Source: JBLIDK01 sp047632595 (GTDB taxonomy: Bacteria; Bacteroidota; Bacteroidia; Sphingobacteriales; Sphingobacteriaceae). From it: DNA of 28,047 nucleotides. Below the pieces are notes generated by a model. The model was not told where the DNA came from and did not search any database. It worked only from the letters and a program-made list of their open reading frames with translations. This document shows, one piece after another, positions 1 to 8,344 of this stretch (its first letter is position 1; the number at the start of each line of letters is the position of its first letter). The DNA is taken from assembly GCA_047632595.1 (NCBI GenBank), contig JBLIDK010000028.1, forward strand, positions 1 through 28,047. Direction: 5' to 3'. Position numbers and translations under genes: made by a program.

Positions 1-2103
1 CGGCTTAATACTGTCTACTACAGTAACAAAAACTGTTTTGCTCGCTGAATTGGTGTTTACATCAACCGCTGTAAAGGTGATCCCGTTGGTGCCTAAGTCG
101 TCACAATCAAAGGCATACTTGCTTAACTCAATGCTCGCTAATCCACAAGCATCGTTGGTTCCGCTGTCCAGCGATAAACTATCTAAGCTGGCCATGCCAT
201 TAGCATCTAAATACAAGATGGTATCGTGGGTCAATAAGATTGGTTTAATCGTGTCTACTAATTTAAGCGTAAAACTTATAGAATCTTTTCTCCCTGCTCC
301 ATCGTCCACAACCACAATTATAAGTGAAGAATCTGGCACGCCAGAAGAAGCATTAAGTTCTAAGTACCTAATTGAATTATTGGTATACCCTGAAGCAGTA
401 CTTTTAGTAATAAAAATTCCATTATCCGGTACAAAGTCTTTATTTATAGCATAAGCCATTTCACTTACACCATTCAAGTTTGAAGGAAGGTCGCCAATAT
501 GGAACTCAAGTGATAGAGTTGTTGAAACACAACCAACTTCTTGATTAGCTATTGCCGATATAAACTGAGAATATTCAAAAGCACCAATATCTTTCAAGTA
601 ATTAACTACCTCTGCTCCTCTTTGATCCTCACCAAAATCGGCTCTACCAGCTGGATCAATCGCTAAACTTCCTTCTGTCAAACTCATGACCCAAGTAGCC
701 CCTCCTTTATCGGCCAATGGGTTTAATAGGGGGTCAATAGGCAGGGCTGTTGTGCCAACAATATCATTATTTTCATCTGGCTCAAACAAATTTTCAGCAC
801 TCGAATTATCACCAATTAAATTATAACCGCTGGTTACACTATTAATTTCATCCGTTAAAAAAGCATTTGGGCCAGACAGAATCCCTCCTGCAACAGTGTT
901 TTTGGCGATGATGTTTCCGAGAAAAGTCGATTTACTAGCATGTACACCACCTCCATGAACATTTGAAGATGCATCAACAACCGATGCCGCATTCTCGCAG
1001 ATGGTATTATTTTTTATTAAAATAGACGAAGACTTATCCGCATAAACGCCTGCTCCTAATGAGTGAGAGTAGCTAGCAATATTATCAGATGTATTCCCGC
1101 TTATGGTATTGTTTTTTAATACAAAAGGAGAGGCTGATATAACACAGACACCCCCTCCATACCCATGAGAATATGCAGCGACATTATACAGCTCATTGTC
1201 GAAAATAGCATTTTTTTCGATTGTAACTTTAGAATTAGAGTAAACACCCCCTCCAAGTGCGTAAGAATAAGAGCCAACATTAGATGCTTTATTTTCCCTG
1301 ATTGTATTATTTTTTATTAATACATCAGAAGCGGCATAAACGCCCGCACCCTTAGCATGAGAAGCTCCAGCTTCAGTTTTCAAACTATTCGCACTGATAA
1401 CATTGTTTTCAATTAATGCTGAAGACGAAAGAGAAGTATAGACTCCTCCCCCATAGGCATGAGAATGCGAAGCAACGACGTGTATTGCATTATCACTTAT
1501 AACATTGTTTTTTATTAATACTGATGACGAAAGAGAAGTATAGATCCCTCCTCCATAAACATGAGTATATGCCGCAGGAGCCGATACTGTATTGTTACTA
1601 ATAGTGTTATTTGTTATTACTATCGAAGAACAAGAAGAAGCATAAATACCCCCTCCATGAGCATAAGTATATGCAGCAGCAGCAGATAGTGCATTCCCAT
1701 TGATATTACAATGTTGGATTATTAGTTCATCAACCGCATCTGCAAATATTCCTGCACCTGTAAAAGTTGCGCTTCCTCCTGTAATTGTAAACCCATCAAT
1801 TGTTAAGGAAGCCAAATTTTCTGCAGAAAACACCCTTGATGAAGAATTTGCGTTTATGGTAAAACCATTCCCTATTAATTTTACACTAGCACCAATAACA
1901 AGTTGTCCGGTACTTAGAACCAAAGTTTGATTGGACAGCGAAGGATTTATCCAAATAGTATCACCATCCTTTGCTTGAGATAATGCCATTCTTAGTGAGC
2001 CGGTGCCAGCATCCAAATTGTTCTCTACAACTCGTTTAATGGGTTGGGAAAACACTAACGAAGAAAAAATAATTAAGACAAAGCTTAGGATTAATTTTCT
2101 CAT
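1..2103 (-). CDS. Secreted right-handed beta-helix (choice-of-anchor Q type) protein, C-terminus beyond window
   Basis: The frame is open from ATG 2103-2101 to the left edge (701 codons, no stop), so the C-terminus is outside the window. Residues 1-19 form a signal peptide (MRKLILSF...SLVFS, then Q). The next part resembles parallel beta-helix proteins, with phrases such as SLTIDGFTITGG. Eight degenerate 32-34-residue repeats follow at about residues 127-390. A segment ending DIGAFEY at about residues 504-510 is typical of the choice-of-anchor Q beta-helix family. Residues from about 610 on look like HYR/Ig-like beta-sandwich modules, containing DACGL and a TFTAVD phrase. Comparable Bacteroidota proteins are surface or secreted and end in a T9SS sorting domain; that end cannot be seen here. 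Function unknown; adhesion or polysaccharide binding is only a guess. Coding is supported by the long open frame, the repeats and the signal peptide. Confidence 0.9.
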   Translation of the reverse strand, partial: MRKLILSFVLIIFSSLVFSQPIKRVVENNLDAGTGSLRMALSQAKDGDTIWINPSLSNQTLVLSTGQLVIGASVKLIGNGFTINANSSSRVFSAENLASLTIDGFTITGGSATFTGAGIFADAVDELIIQHCNINGNALSAAAAYTYAHGGGIYASSCSSIVITNNTISNNTVSAPAAYTHVYGGGIYTSLSSSVLIKNNVISDNAIHVVASHSHAYGGGVYTSLSSSALIENNVISANSLKTEAGASHAKGAGVYAASDVLIKNNTIRENKASNVGSYSYALGGGVYSNSKVTIEKNAIFDNELYNVAAYSHGYGGGVCVISASPFVLKNNTISGNTSDNIASYSHSLGAGVYADKSSSILIKNNTICENAASVVDASSNVHGGGVHASKSTFLGNIIAKNTVAGGILSGPNAFLTDEINSVTSGYNLIGDNSSAENLFEPDENNDIVGTTALPIDPLLNPLADKGGATWVMSLTEGSLAIDPAGRADFGEDQRGAEVVNYLKDIGAFEYSQFISAIANQEVGCVSTTLSLEFHIGDLPSNLNGVSEMAYAINKDFVPDNGIFITKSTASGYTNNSIRYLELNASSGVPDSSLIIVVVDDGAGRKDSISFTLKLVDTIKPILLTHDTILYLDANGMASLDSLSLDSGTNDACGLASIELSKYAFDCDDLGTNGITFTAVDVNTNSASKTVFVTVVDSIKP
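931..1725 (-). repeat. Eight tandem 32-34-residue coding repeats in the beta-helix protein
   Basis: Within the minus-strand protein, eight consecutive units share the pattern (V/I)LIKNNTISxN, then about ten variable residues, then SHAxGGGVY and a Ser-rich turn. Examples of the core are VLIKNNVISDN, VLIKNNTIREN and ILIKNNTICEN; the closing motif varies between GGGIY, GGGVY, GAGVY and GGGVH. Unit length of about 32-34 residues suggests one and a half coils or a double coil per unit of a beta-helix (inference). DNA identity between units is moderate, with recurring stretches such as GTATAGAC and its surroundings, so these are diverged protein repeats and not a recent microsatellite. Confidence 0.85.
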
Positions 2104-2294
2104 AGGGATATATGTTAAGAGTTCAGTCATATTCACAATAATTTATCGTGTTAAACACCAAAATATCTATTGATTAGCAGCATATTTATTTACTAATCCC
2201 ATTTTATTAAAGAATAAGAAAGGAGAAAACCCAATTTGCAATTGGCCTATCAGAAAGCTCACTCGTTCAAGGTTTAAAGGATACAAAAAACTTC

Positions 2295-2480
2295 GAATTC
2301 CTATTCGTTTATTAAGACTGTACTTATAATGTGTACAACCCGCGTTTGAGTGATTTAAATTTTTATTCGGCCGCAAAGGTAGAAATAAATAAATTAGAAT
2401 CCCTATTAATTTTTTAAACTTTACTTAAACTGTGTACAAACCACTTTGTTCGAGTTAAATTATTTATATCGCCGCATAAA
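2295..2480. repeat. Imperfect tandem direct repeat of about 100 bp, noncoding
   Basis: Two diverged copies lie at about 2295-2380 and 2397-2480, offset 101-104 bp. Matching landmarks occur in the same order: GAATTCCTATT/GAATCCCTATT, then TGTGTACAA in both, then GAGT, then GCCGCA in both. No convincing gene lies on either strand; the open frame at 2167-2376 on the minus strand has only a TTG start and no recognisable domain. The repeats sit upstream of the beta-helix gene, and one copy carries the TACCTTTG promoter-like box, so they may be a duplicated regulatory segment (inference). Confidence 0.6.
2374..2381 (-). promoter_or_regulatory. Bacteroidota -7 box TACCTTTG
   Basis: The minus strand reads TACCTTTGCGGCC here, an exact match to the Bacteroidota sigma -7 consensus TAnnTTTG. 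No clear TTG lies 17-23 nt upstream. If active it would start a transcript of about 260 nt of leader before the beta-helix gene at 2103. The leader contains a 6-bp inverted repeat, CCAATT-TGC-AATTGG, at 2231-2245. The box lies inside one copy of the tandem repeat at 2295-2480; the equivalent site in the other copy is degenerate. Confidence 0.45.
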
Positions 2481-2550
2481 TAAATGACTCGTGCAAAAGG
2501 CTATTTATTATAAGCCAAACAGGTTAAAATTAAAGAAACGGTTATTTTAA

Positions 2551-2787
2551 GCTCCTTTTTTAGTTATTATCAGCCGACTTGCAAAAGAAGGAAAATTAGT
2601 ACTTGCTGGTCCGTTTATGGATGGTGGTCAGCTACGAGGGCTTTACATTTTTGACGTTCAAACTATAGAAGAAGCTCAGGCACTTTCAGAAACAGACCCT
2701 GCAGTTCAAGCTGGTGTTTTTGAATTAGAATTGGTAAAATGGTATGGTTCAGCTGGGGTAAAAGAAATTAGTGATATTCATAAGTAA
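2551..2787 (+). pseudogene. YCII-domain protein remnant, 5' truncated
   Basis: An open frame from 2551 (after a stop at 2548) to TAA 2787 reads RLAKEGKLVLAGPFMDGGQ and continues with LYIFDVQTIEEAQ and ETDPAVQAG. These phrases match the C-terminal two thirds of YCII/YciI-like small proteins (ferredoxin-like fold, dimeric, mostly uncharacterised). Family members normally have a further 35-50 residues before this, starting from Met. Here the only upstream residues before the stop are about eight unrelated codons with no ATG, GTG or TTG start. I read it as a gene whose 5' end was lost when the adjacent repeat-containing DNA was rearranged. The remaining frame has no internal stop, so the loss is probably recent. 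Confidence 0.8.
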
Positions 2788-2851
2788 ATTCAGAAAACAA
2801 AATTTTAAATGACAAAATGGAGTAGCTGGATAATTCATTTATAACACTATG

Positions 2852-2884
2852 AAAGACTTAGCGATTTAAGTAAGTCAAGTCTTT
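2852..2884 (+). terminator. AT-rich stem-loop followed by T-run
   Basis: AAAGACTT (2852-2859) pairs perfectly with AAGTCTTT (2877-2884), and the T-run continues to 2885. An alternative, mutually exclusive stem pairs GACTTA (2855-2860) with TAAGTC (2871-2876). It lies 65 nt after the YCII remnant and immediately upstream of the next promoter. It could be the old terminator of the YCII gene. The stem is weak in GC, so this is tentative. Confidence 0.3.
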
Positions 2885-2888
2885 TTCG

Positions 2889-2896
2889 TATATTTG
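2889..2896 (+). promoter_or_regulatory. -7 box TATATTTG upstream of the SBBP/PKD gene
   Basis: TATATTTG is an exact match to TAnnTTTG, ending 22 nt before ATG 2919. No good TTG -33 element is visible at 17-23 nt upstream. It would give a leader of about 15-18 nt. Confidence 0.45.
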
Positions 2897-2918
2897 GAAG
2901 TTCAACACAGCCTCCTAA

Positions 2919-5900
2919 ATGAAATTTATTGGTTTCCTCCTTTTGCTATTTTCATTATTACCTGTTTCTGCAAATTCAGATTCTAGCAGTCATCCTACGT
3001 ATGAGGAAAGCTTTATATTCCCCACCATTTTTATCGAAAATCAAGGACAATGGGATGCAGAAGTGCTTTTTGCAATCAATCAGCCTACTTTCAAAGCTTC
3101 ATTTTTACAGAATAAAGTCATCATATCTCTTAACAATGGTGATTCTTCGTTCAATTATGGACTAAGTTTTGGAAACAAGGAACTGGATTATGAAATAGAA
3201 GGGAAATCTAACAACACCAACAATTATTTTAAACAAGGTAAAAACATCCAAAGCAATGGGTTTCACACCTTAAAAATACTAGACGTCTTCCCAAAAATTG
3301 ACGTTCGATTTTATGGTTCTGACAATGGTTTAGCTTATGATTTTGTCGTAAAACCAGGTGGTGACATTCAAGACATCGACTTGAGGTTTGAAGGGATAGA
3401 CCAATTAAAAATTAACCAAAATAAACTGACATTGGGTCTCTACGGACATAATATCGAGCATTCTTCTCCATTAAGCTATCAACTAGATGGAAATGTGAAG
3501 CAGTTTATTAATAGCAATTATGTTTTAATAGGTGAAACCAGCATTGGTTATGAAGTAAATGACATCTACAATCCAGCATTAAACCTCATTATAGATCCCA
3601 TTGTATTGTCGTGGGGAACGTATATGGGTGGAGCCGGATTTGGTTATTCTCAAGATATTTTTGTTGATAAGGATGGTTTCATTTATGCAACTGGAGACTA
3701 TAATGATGGATTACCTATAACAGTTGGGGCATACAAAGGGAGCCCTGGGGGAACCAATGATGCCTATTTGCTCAAATTACTTCCTGATGCTAGTGAGTAT
3801 GTATTTGCCACTTATATCGGAGGAACTTCTACTGAGAATGCTGAAGTTTTAAAGGTTAATGCAATGGGAGAGGCCATAATAGCTGGTAGAACTTTTGGTG
3901 AAACTTTTCCTCATGATACTATTTATGAAGTTCAATCGCAATATGGTTGGCATAATTACATTACCAAATTTAGTCAGGATGGAAGCTCTATTTTAAGCTC
4001 TGTTTTATACGGCGACGGAAATTTCATTACTATGGTTTTAGATGACCAAGAGAACCTTTATTTAACAGGTGCTGTAGAAGATGCCAGTTTTATTCCCATT
4101 ACTTCCAACGCTTTTGACACCACAAAAAACGGTAATGACGATGTGTTTTTGGCTAAATTCAGTCCTGATTTACTCACTTTAAAATTTTCAACTTATTTTG
4201 GTGGCAGCGGTCACGAAGGAAGTTCAGACATATTAATAAGCAAAGAGGGAAGAATTTTTATTAATGGCCATACCTCTTCAACAAACTTACCTGCCAATGC
4301 TTTTCTTGATACATTATCTGGAACGGCTGACGGCTTCATTGCTTGCTTTGATACATTGGGGCAATTACTTTCTTCTACTTATTTGGGTGGAGAAGGATAC
4401 GACGTTCAATCTGACTTGTTAGAACTATTGGATGGCTCCATCTTAACAGGGGGAAATAGTTCATCCAGCACTACTTTTCCTTTAAAAAATGCTCTTTTTC
4501 CTACTCCTTTGAATTTTTCATCTGCGACCCTAACTAAATTTAATTCAGATTTAACAGAAATAGATTATTCAACCTTTGCTGGTGTGAAAGATATTTCGGC
4601 CCCATTTGAATTACTTCAGACAAAAAATGGCGATATCTTTATGTTGAATGTTATTGCGGTTAGTACGGGCCCAACCGAAGTGCCAGACCCATTTGAACCA
4701 AGTAGATACCCTTTTAAGCCTTGTGCATTTGACACCGCAGGACGAGATGATGAAGTAACCTTAACCGTTTACGACGCGGAAATGACGGAAATGAAATACT
4801 TCACTTTAATTGGTGGAGAAAATGAAGATTACTTAATACCATCTATGCAAATAAAGGAAGGGGAATGTTTAGAAGAAGTAATTATCTCCTTTACAACTAA
4901 AAGTCATTTAATTTATACAACAGCAGGGACTGTTTCTCCAAATAAACAAAACGGCAACGTGCTTTCCCCTGTAACTGAGCCGTTTTTTATGGCACTAAAG
5001 CCTGAAATCACGCCAGATTTTAATTTTTCATCCTTAGTACCTGAATGTAATGAGGAAATAGATTTCACCAATTTAACTGACGAATGTGGATTAATTAACC
5101 CTGTTGAAGCGTATTTATGGGATTTTGGTGATGGCACTTTTTCAACTGATCACAGTCCTACACACGCATTTGGAAATCCAGGCGATTATGATGTGACTTT
5201 ATATACAAAGTGCCCAATAGATAGTATTTCAAAAACTGTGAGCGTTTCTGGAATAGAGGCGAGTGGAAGCGCAACTGGAGCAGGAATTGTTTGTAAAGGA
5301 GATACCATACAATTAATGGCTTCGGGTGGAGTGTCTTATTCTTGGACTCCAGTGGAGGGATTGTCAAATCCAGCAATTGCAAATCCTAAAGCCGCCCCAA
5401 CAAACAATACAACATACTTTGTAAGCATATTTAATAGTTCTGGCTGTAGCGAATCCGTTCAGGTTTTAGTAGAGGTTGATTCCGCTTTAGCTGATTTCAT
5501 TTTTAACGATACTTGTTTAGGTGCGCCTGTTAATTTTGAATCTGTTGATAACCAAAATGAATATAAATGGAAGACAAGCGGCTTGCTACTTAGTTCATCA
5601 AAATCATTTAGTAAAATATTTGATGAGGCTGGTGAATTTGATGTTCAATTAACAGTAACCAATGCTAATGCTTGCAACGATTCTATTATTAAAGTCGTGA
5701 CAATTAATGAAGCAACAGAATTTACTTTGGGCATGGATTCCTCCATTTGTGAAGGCGGAGAAGTGCTTCTTACCCCTTCAGTATTTGGAGATACATACAA
5801 TTGGAATACTAATGAAGAAACATCCACAATTACTGTGAAAGATTCTGGAGAGTATTCATTAACTCTTTCCATAAACGGATGTTTGGCAAACGATACTTTT

Positions 5901-6422
5901 CATCTAAGTTTTAAGCCTGAACCTGTAGCTTTCTTTAGTGAAGAGGTGGATGGCATGACTGTAATATTTGAAAGTCCAGACACAACAGGTGTCGTTGAAT
6001 GGTATTGGGACTTAGGAGATCGATCTGCATCCAAAATGGGTAAGGATATTACACACAATTACGCTCAAGAAGGAGCTTTCTTGGTTACGCTCATCGTTAG
6101 AAATGAATGTGGCTTAGATACTTTTAGTAAAACAGTGTCCATTTTCGCCAATAGCCTTTCCAATATTAATAACACACAATTTGAACTTTATCCGAATCCC
6201 GTTACAGATAAATTGAATGTCGTTAATCGTTCATCACACCAAATCATTGAGTATAAGCTATCATCTATGGATGGAAAGCATAATAGTGGGTTTACTGAAC
6301 TAAAAAATAACCTTATCTCGATAGCAAATCTGAAATTTCCAAGTGGAATTTACTTACTGCAATTGAAAACAGAATCAGGTATTCTACTTCAGAAAAAGGT
6401 ACTATTTGAAAATCCGAATTAA
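2919..6422 (+). CDS. T9SS-secreted SBBP beta-propeller / PKD-domain protein
   Basis: 1167 residues, with a short signal peptide (MKFIGFLLLLFSLLPVSANS). The N-terminal region, residues about 32-220, contains IENQGQWDAEVLFA, typical of the domain that precedes SBBP repeats in Bacteroidota. SBBP-type propeller repeats follow from about residue 230 to 650, marked by WGTYMGG, ATYIGG, STYFGG and STYLGG, each followed by a D...G.(I/A)Y.TG strand. A PKD domain at about 700-785 carries YLWDFGDGTFS; an Ig-like module, a second PKD-like module and another Ig-like module follow; a last PKD at about 1010-1080 carries WYWDLGD. The C-terminal 80 residues are a type A T9SS sorting domain (FELYPNPVTDKLNV ... 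GIYLLQLKTESG). It is therefore predicted to be exported and anchored or released at the cell surface. Substrate unknown; adhesion is a guess. Its stop codon overlaps that of the convergent glycosyltransferase gene. Confidence 0.93.
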   Translation: MKFIGFLLLLFSLLPVSANSDSSSHPTYEESFIFPTIFIENQGQWDAEVLFAINQPTFKASFLQNKVIISLNNGDSSFNYGLSFGNKELDYEIEGKSNNTNNYFKQGKNIQSNGFHTLKILDVFPKIDVRFYGSDNGLAYDFVVKPGGDIQDIDLRFEGIDQLKINQNKLTLGLYGHNIEHSSPLSYQLDGNVKQFINSNYVLIGETSIGYEVNDIYNPALNLIIDPIVLSWGTYMGGAGFGYSQDIFVDKDGFIYATGDYNDGLPITVGAYKGSPGGTNDAYLLKLLPDASEYVFATYIGGTSTENAEVLKVNAMGEAIIAGRTFGETFPHDTIYEVQSQYGWHNYITKFSQDGSSILSSVLYGDGNFITMVLDDQENLYLTGAVEDASFIPITSNAFDTTKNGNDDVFLAKFSPDLLTLKFSTYFGGSGHEGSSDILISKEGRIFINGHTSSTNLPANAFLDTLSGTADGFIACFDTLGQLLSSTYLGGEGYDVQSDLLELLDGSILTGGNSSSSTTFPLKNALFPTPLNFSSATLTKFNSDLTEIDYSTFAGVKDISAPFELLQTKNGDIFMLNVIAVSTGPTEVPDPFEPSRYPFKPCAFDTAGRDDEVTLTVYDAEMTEMKYFTLIGGENEDYLIPSMQIKEGECLEEVIISFTTKSHLIYTTAGTVSPNKQNGNVLSPVTEPFFMALKPEITPDFNFSSLVPECNEEIDFTNLTDECGLINPVEAYLWDFGDGTFSTDHSPTHAFGNPGDYDVTLYTKCPIDSISKTVSVSGIEASGSATGAGIVCKGDTIQLMASGGVSYSWTPVEGLSNPAIANPKAAPTNNTTYFVSIFNSSGCSESVQVLVEVDSALADFIFNDTCLGAPVNFESVDNQNEYKWKTSGLLLSSSKSFSKIFDEAGEFDVQLTVTNANACNDSIIKVVTINEATEFTLGMDSSICEGGEVLLTPSVFGDTYNWNTNEETSTITVKDSGEYSLTLSINGCLANDTFHLSFKPEPVAFFSEEVDGMTVIFESPDTTGVVEWYWDLGDRSASKMGKDITHNYAQEGAFLVTLIVRNECGLDTFSKTVSIFANSLSNINNTQFELYPNPVTDKLNVVNRSSHQIIEYKLSSMDGKHNSGFTELKNNLISIANLKFPSGIYLLQLKTESGILLQKKVLFENPN

Positions 6423-7402
6423 CTTAATCTAATTGCCTTTTCAACCAATAGTTTTGCATTATCTGGAAAATCTACATGAATAGTTTTGCCGGTGGCAATC
6501 CAATTTTTGATTTCCTTAATTTTTGATTGATTAAATGTCTCTAGCACTCCCGCTCCTAATGTTTTTGCGCCTTCTGCATTACAATATTGCTCATATTGCC
6601 CTTTCATAGGAACAACCAACAACTTTTTTCCTAAAAACATTGCCTCAGCAGGTCCTTCAAACCCTGCTCCGCATAAAAAGCCCGCACAGCTGGCAAGACT
6701 TTCTAGAAATTTTTGATTTTGAATTGGACTAATGCTAACATTTTTCACTTCATATTCATCCTTGCTGTGTTTAGAGAATATTTGCCATTTAATATCTGGT
6801 AACTGATTTAACACTTCAATTAAATTCATATCTGAATAGGCAGGTAGGTAAACTGTATAATGGTTTTCATTGCTAACTTCCAACTCACGAACCTCTTTTC
6901 TGATAATTGGGGTGTAAATGAAGTGATCAAATGCCTTAAAATGAACTGCTATTGCATCATTTACGGGAGCGTAATTTTTTAGAACAAACTCAGAAAAACG
7001 ATTGATTTTCTTTGGCCTTGGTGTGTTTGCTGATAAAAAAGCACTTTGATGGCTCAATGCAATGCATTTTTTACCTCTTATTTTACACGCCCATGCACTT
7101 ACAGGTTCAAAATCCGAAATAATTAAATCGTAGTTCTTTACAGGAAGTGAAAAAACATCTTTAAAAAACCTAATTAGTTTTAATGATTTGATAGTTCTAA
7201 AAAGGTCAATTCCACCGTTCTTCCCAAAGAAAAAACCAACTCCATGAAACTTGTATTTTATAGTGTATTCTAATTCAATTTCACCATGTAGCCCACTTAC
7301 CAAAACATCTAACTCCCCTTTGGTTTTAAGGTGTGGAATTACATCCCTCGCACGACTTAAATGCCCGTTTCCTGTTCCTTGTACAGCGAAAAGGATTTTC
7401 AT
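6419..7402 (-). CDS. Glycosyltransferase, MurG/GT28-like (MJ1255-type family)
   Basis: 327 residues. The N-terminus MKILFAVQGTGNGHLSRA is the glycine-rich loop of GT-B fold glycosyltransferases and matches the MJ1255-like family. The C-terminal half has FLCGAGFEGPAEAMFLGK followed by VPMKGQYEQ, the usual nucleotide-sugar binding region (GxGx..EA...GKP....P..GQ.EQ). No membrane segment is evident, so it is probably cytoplasmic or peripheral. It is the last gene of the minus-strand kynurenine operon: its ATG shares one base with the TAA of the lipoprotein gene (TAATG), which implies translational coupling. Donor and acceptor cannot be predicted. Its link with tryptophan degradation is unexplained and may be only transcriptional. 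Confidence 0.85.
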   Translation of the reverse strand: MKILFAVQGTGNGHLSRARDVIPHLKTKGELDVLVSGLHGEIELEYTIKYKFHGVGFFFGKNGGIDLFRTIKSLKLIRFFKDVFSLPVKNYDLIISDFEPVSAWACKIRGKKCIALSHQSAFLSANTPRPKKINRFSEFVLKNYAPVNDAIAVHFKAFDHFIYTPIIRKEVRELEVSNENHYTVYLPAYSDMNLIEVLNQLPDIKWQIFSKHSKDEYEVKNVSISPIQNQKFLESLASCAGFLCGAGFEGPAEAMFLGKKLLVVPMKGQYEQYCNAEGAKTLGAGVLETFNQSKIKEIKNWIATGKTIHVDFPDNAKLLVEKAIRLS

Positions 7403-7947
7403 TATAAGGGATCAGCTTTTACTGAATAACGTTGAAAAATATCGACATCAACATCTTCTGTTAAGACTTCATCCAAATTGTACTTTAGAAGAATCTGAAA
7501 TGATTCAGCCTTTATATATTCATCTAACTCAGCACCAGTTGTATTTAATTTTATAAAAACACCAACACTATTTGGAATGTTTCTTTTCTCTGCTATTAAT
7601 TGCTCATTTTCACCGTCTTCATCCGCAATGTAAACCTCTATAAAGTCTAAAAATGAAAATGTAACGTCACCTGGTCGAAGAATTGTGACCTCTAGCTCTT
7701 CTAATTTTATTTCCTTTACTAAATCAGCACTTGTGCCTTCGTTTCTAAAAGAAGATGCACTGTTAATATTTGCTGCAGATGTTTGACTTAAAAGACCACC
7801 CAAAACAGTTGATGGAGGAATTGAAGCTTCTGTATTATTTTTAAGAGAAAAAGTTAATAATCCATCTTTACATCCTACCAAAAGCGACAGAACAAAAAGC
7901 ATTAATAATATTCTTACTTGTTTAATTACTTTATAGTTGCAACACAT
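7402..7947 (-). CDS. Hypothetical lipoprotein
   Basis: 181 residues. The N-terminus has basic residues (K, K, R), a hydrophobic run ILLMLFVLSLLV and the lipobox LVGC, so it is probably an outer- or inner-membrane lipoprotein with Cys26 as the acylated residue. The rest is rich in beta-type sequence with no catalytic motif I can recognise; the stretch TFSFLDFIEVYIADEDGE and the later FQILLKYNLDE resemble uncharacterised Bacteroidota lipoproteins. The ATG at 7947 lies inside the RidA gene (22-nt overlap). A later Met (at 7902) would remove the overlap but also remove the basic n-region, so the first ATG is preferred. The gene downstream starts on its stop codon. Confidence 0.75.
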   Translation of the reverse strand: MCCNYKVIKQVRILLMLFVLSLLVGCKDGLLTFSLKNNTEASIPPSTVLGGLLSQTSAANINSASSFRNEGTSADLVKEIKLEELEVTILRPGDVTFSFLDFIEVYIADEDGENEQLIAEKRNIPNSVGVFIKLNTTGAELDEYIKAESFQILLKYNLDEVLTEDVDVDIFQRYSVKADPL

Positions 7948-8342
7948 TTTAATTCTATAGCTATTGGCGTTGGTAAGCAGTTTATTTCAACGGTAGTTCT
8001 GCATGGCAAATTGTCCTTAAACCATTCTGCGTAAATTTTATTATAGGTTTTGAAATCATCTTTCATATTAGTCAAGAAAACGGTCACATCAACCAATTCT
8101 TCCCAACTGGATCCTGCATCTTCTAAAATCCATTTTACATTCTGAAACACAGAATTGCATTGGGTGGCAATGTCGTAAGAAGTTATTTCACCTTTCTCAT
8201 TCAATTCAACACCAGGAATTTTCTTCGTTCCTTTTGCACGAGGTCCTACTCCTGATAAAAACAATAAATTTCCCACTCTGCGTGCATGTGGATACAAACC
8301 TACTGGCTCTGGAGCCTTATTTGAGTTAATTATTTCTGACAT
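7926..8342 (-). CDS. RidA-family 2-aminomuconate deaminase
   Basis: 138 residues, standard for the RidA/YjgF/UK114 family. The N-terminal phrase GLYPHARRVGNLLFLSGVGPR is characteristic of the subgroup found with aminomuconate pathways. The family's catalytic Arg lies at CRTTVEI (Arg115) and the conserved Glu at about 130 in AIELKC. Such proteins hydrolyse enamine/imine carbons; in this setting the likely reaction is 2-aminomuconate to 4-oxalocrotonate plus ammonia, in the cytoplasm as a trimer (family knowledge). It begins 2 nt after the stop of the aldehyde dehydrogenase gene, which makes the substrate of this enzyme, so the context supports the assignment. A generic RidA housekeeping role is the main alternative. 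Confidence 0.85.
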   Translation of the reverse strand: MSEIINSNKAPEPVGLYPHARRVGNLLFLSGVGPRAKGTKKIPGVELNEKGEITSYDIATQCNSVFQNVKWILEDAGSSWEELVDVTVFLTNMKDDFKTYNKIYAEWFKDNLPCRTTVEINCLPTPIAIELKCVATIK

Positions 8343-8344
8343 TT

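Noticed and set aside
38..454. 138-residue open frame on the plus strand
   Set aside because: It lies antisense to the open beta-helix coding frame (1-2103, minus), shows no signal or domain, and its composition is that of a shadow frame.
931..1725. Repeat array as a CRISPR
   Set aside because: The repeats are diverged, unequal in DNA sequence and in frame with a long protein; there are no constant spacers and no cas genes nearby.
2167..2376. 69-residue minus-strand frame in the noncoding stretch
   Set aside because: Only a TTG start inside a -7 promoter box, no recognisable domain, and part of it is in the tandem repeat.
7251..7556. 101-residue plus-strand frame across the glycosyltransferase-lipoprotein junction
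   Set aside because: Antisense to two well-supported genes; no domain, no promoter.
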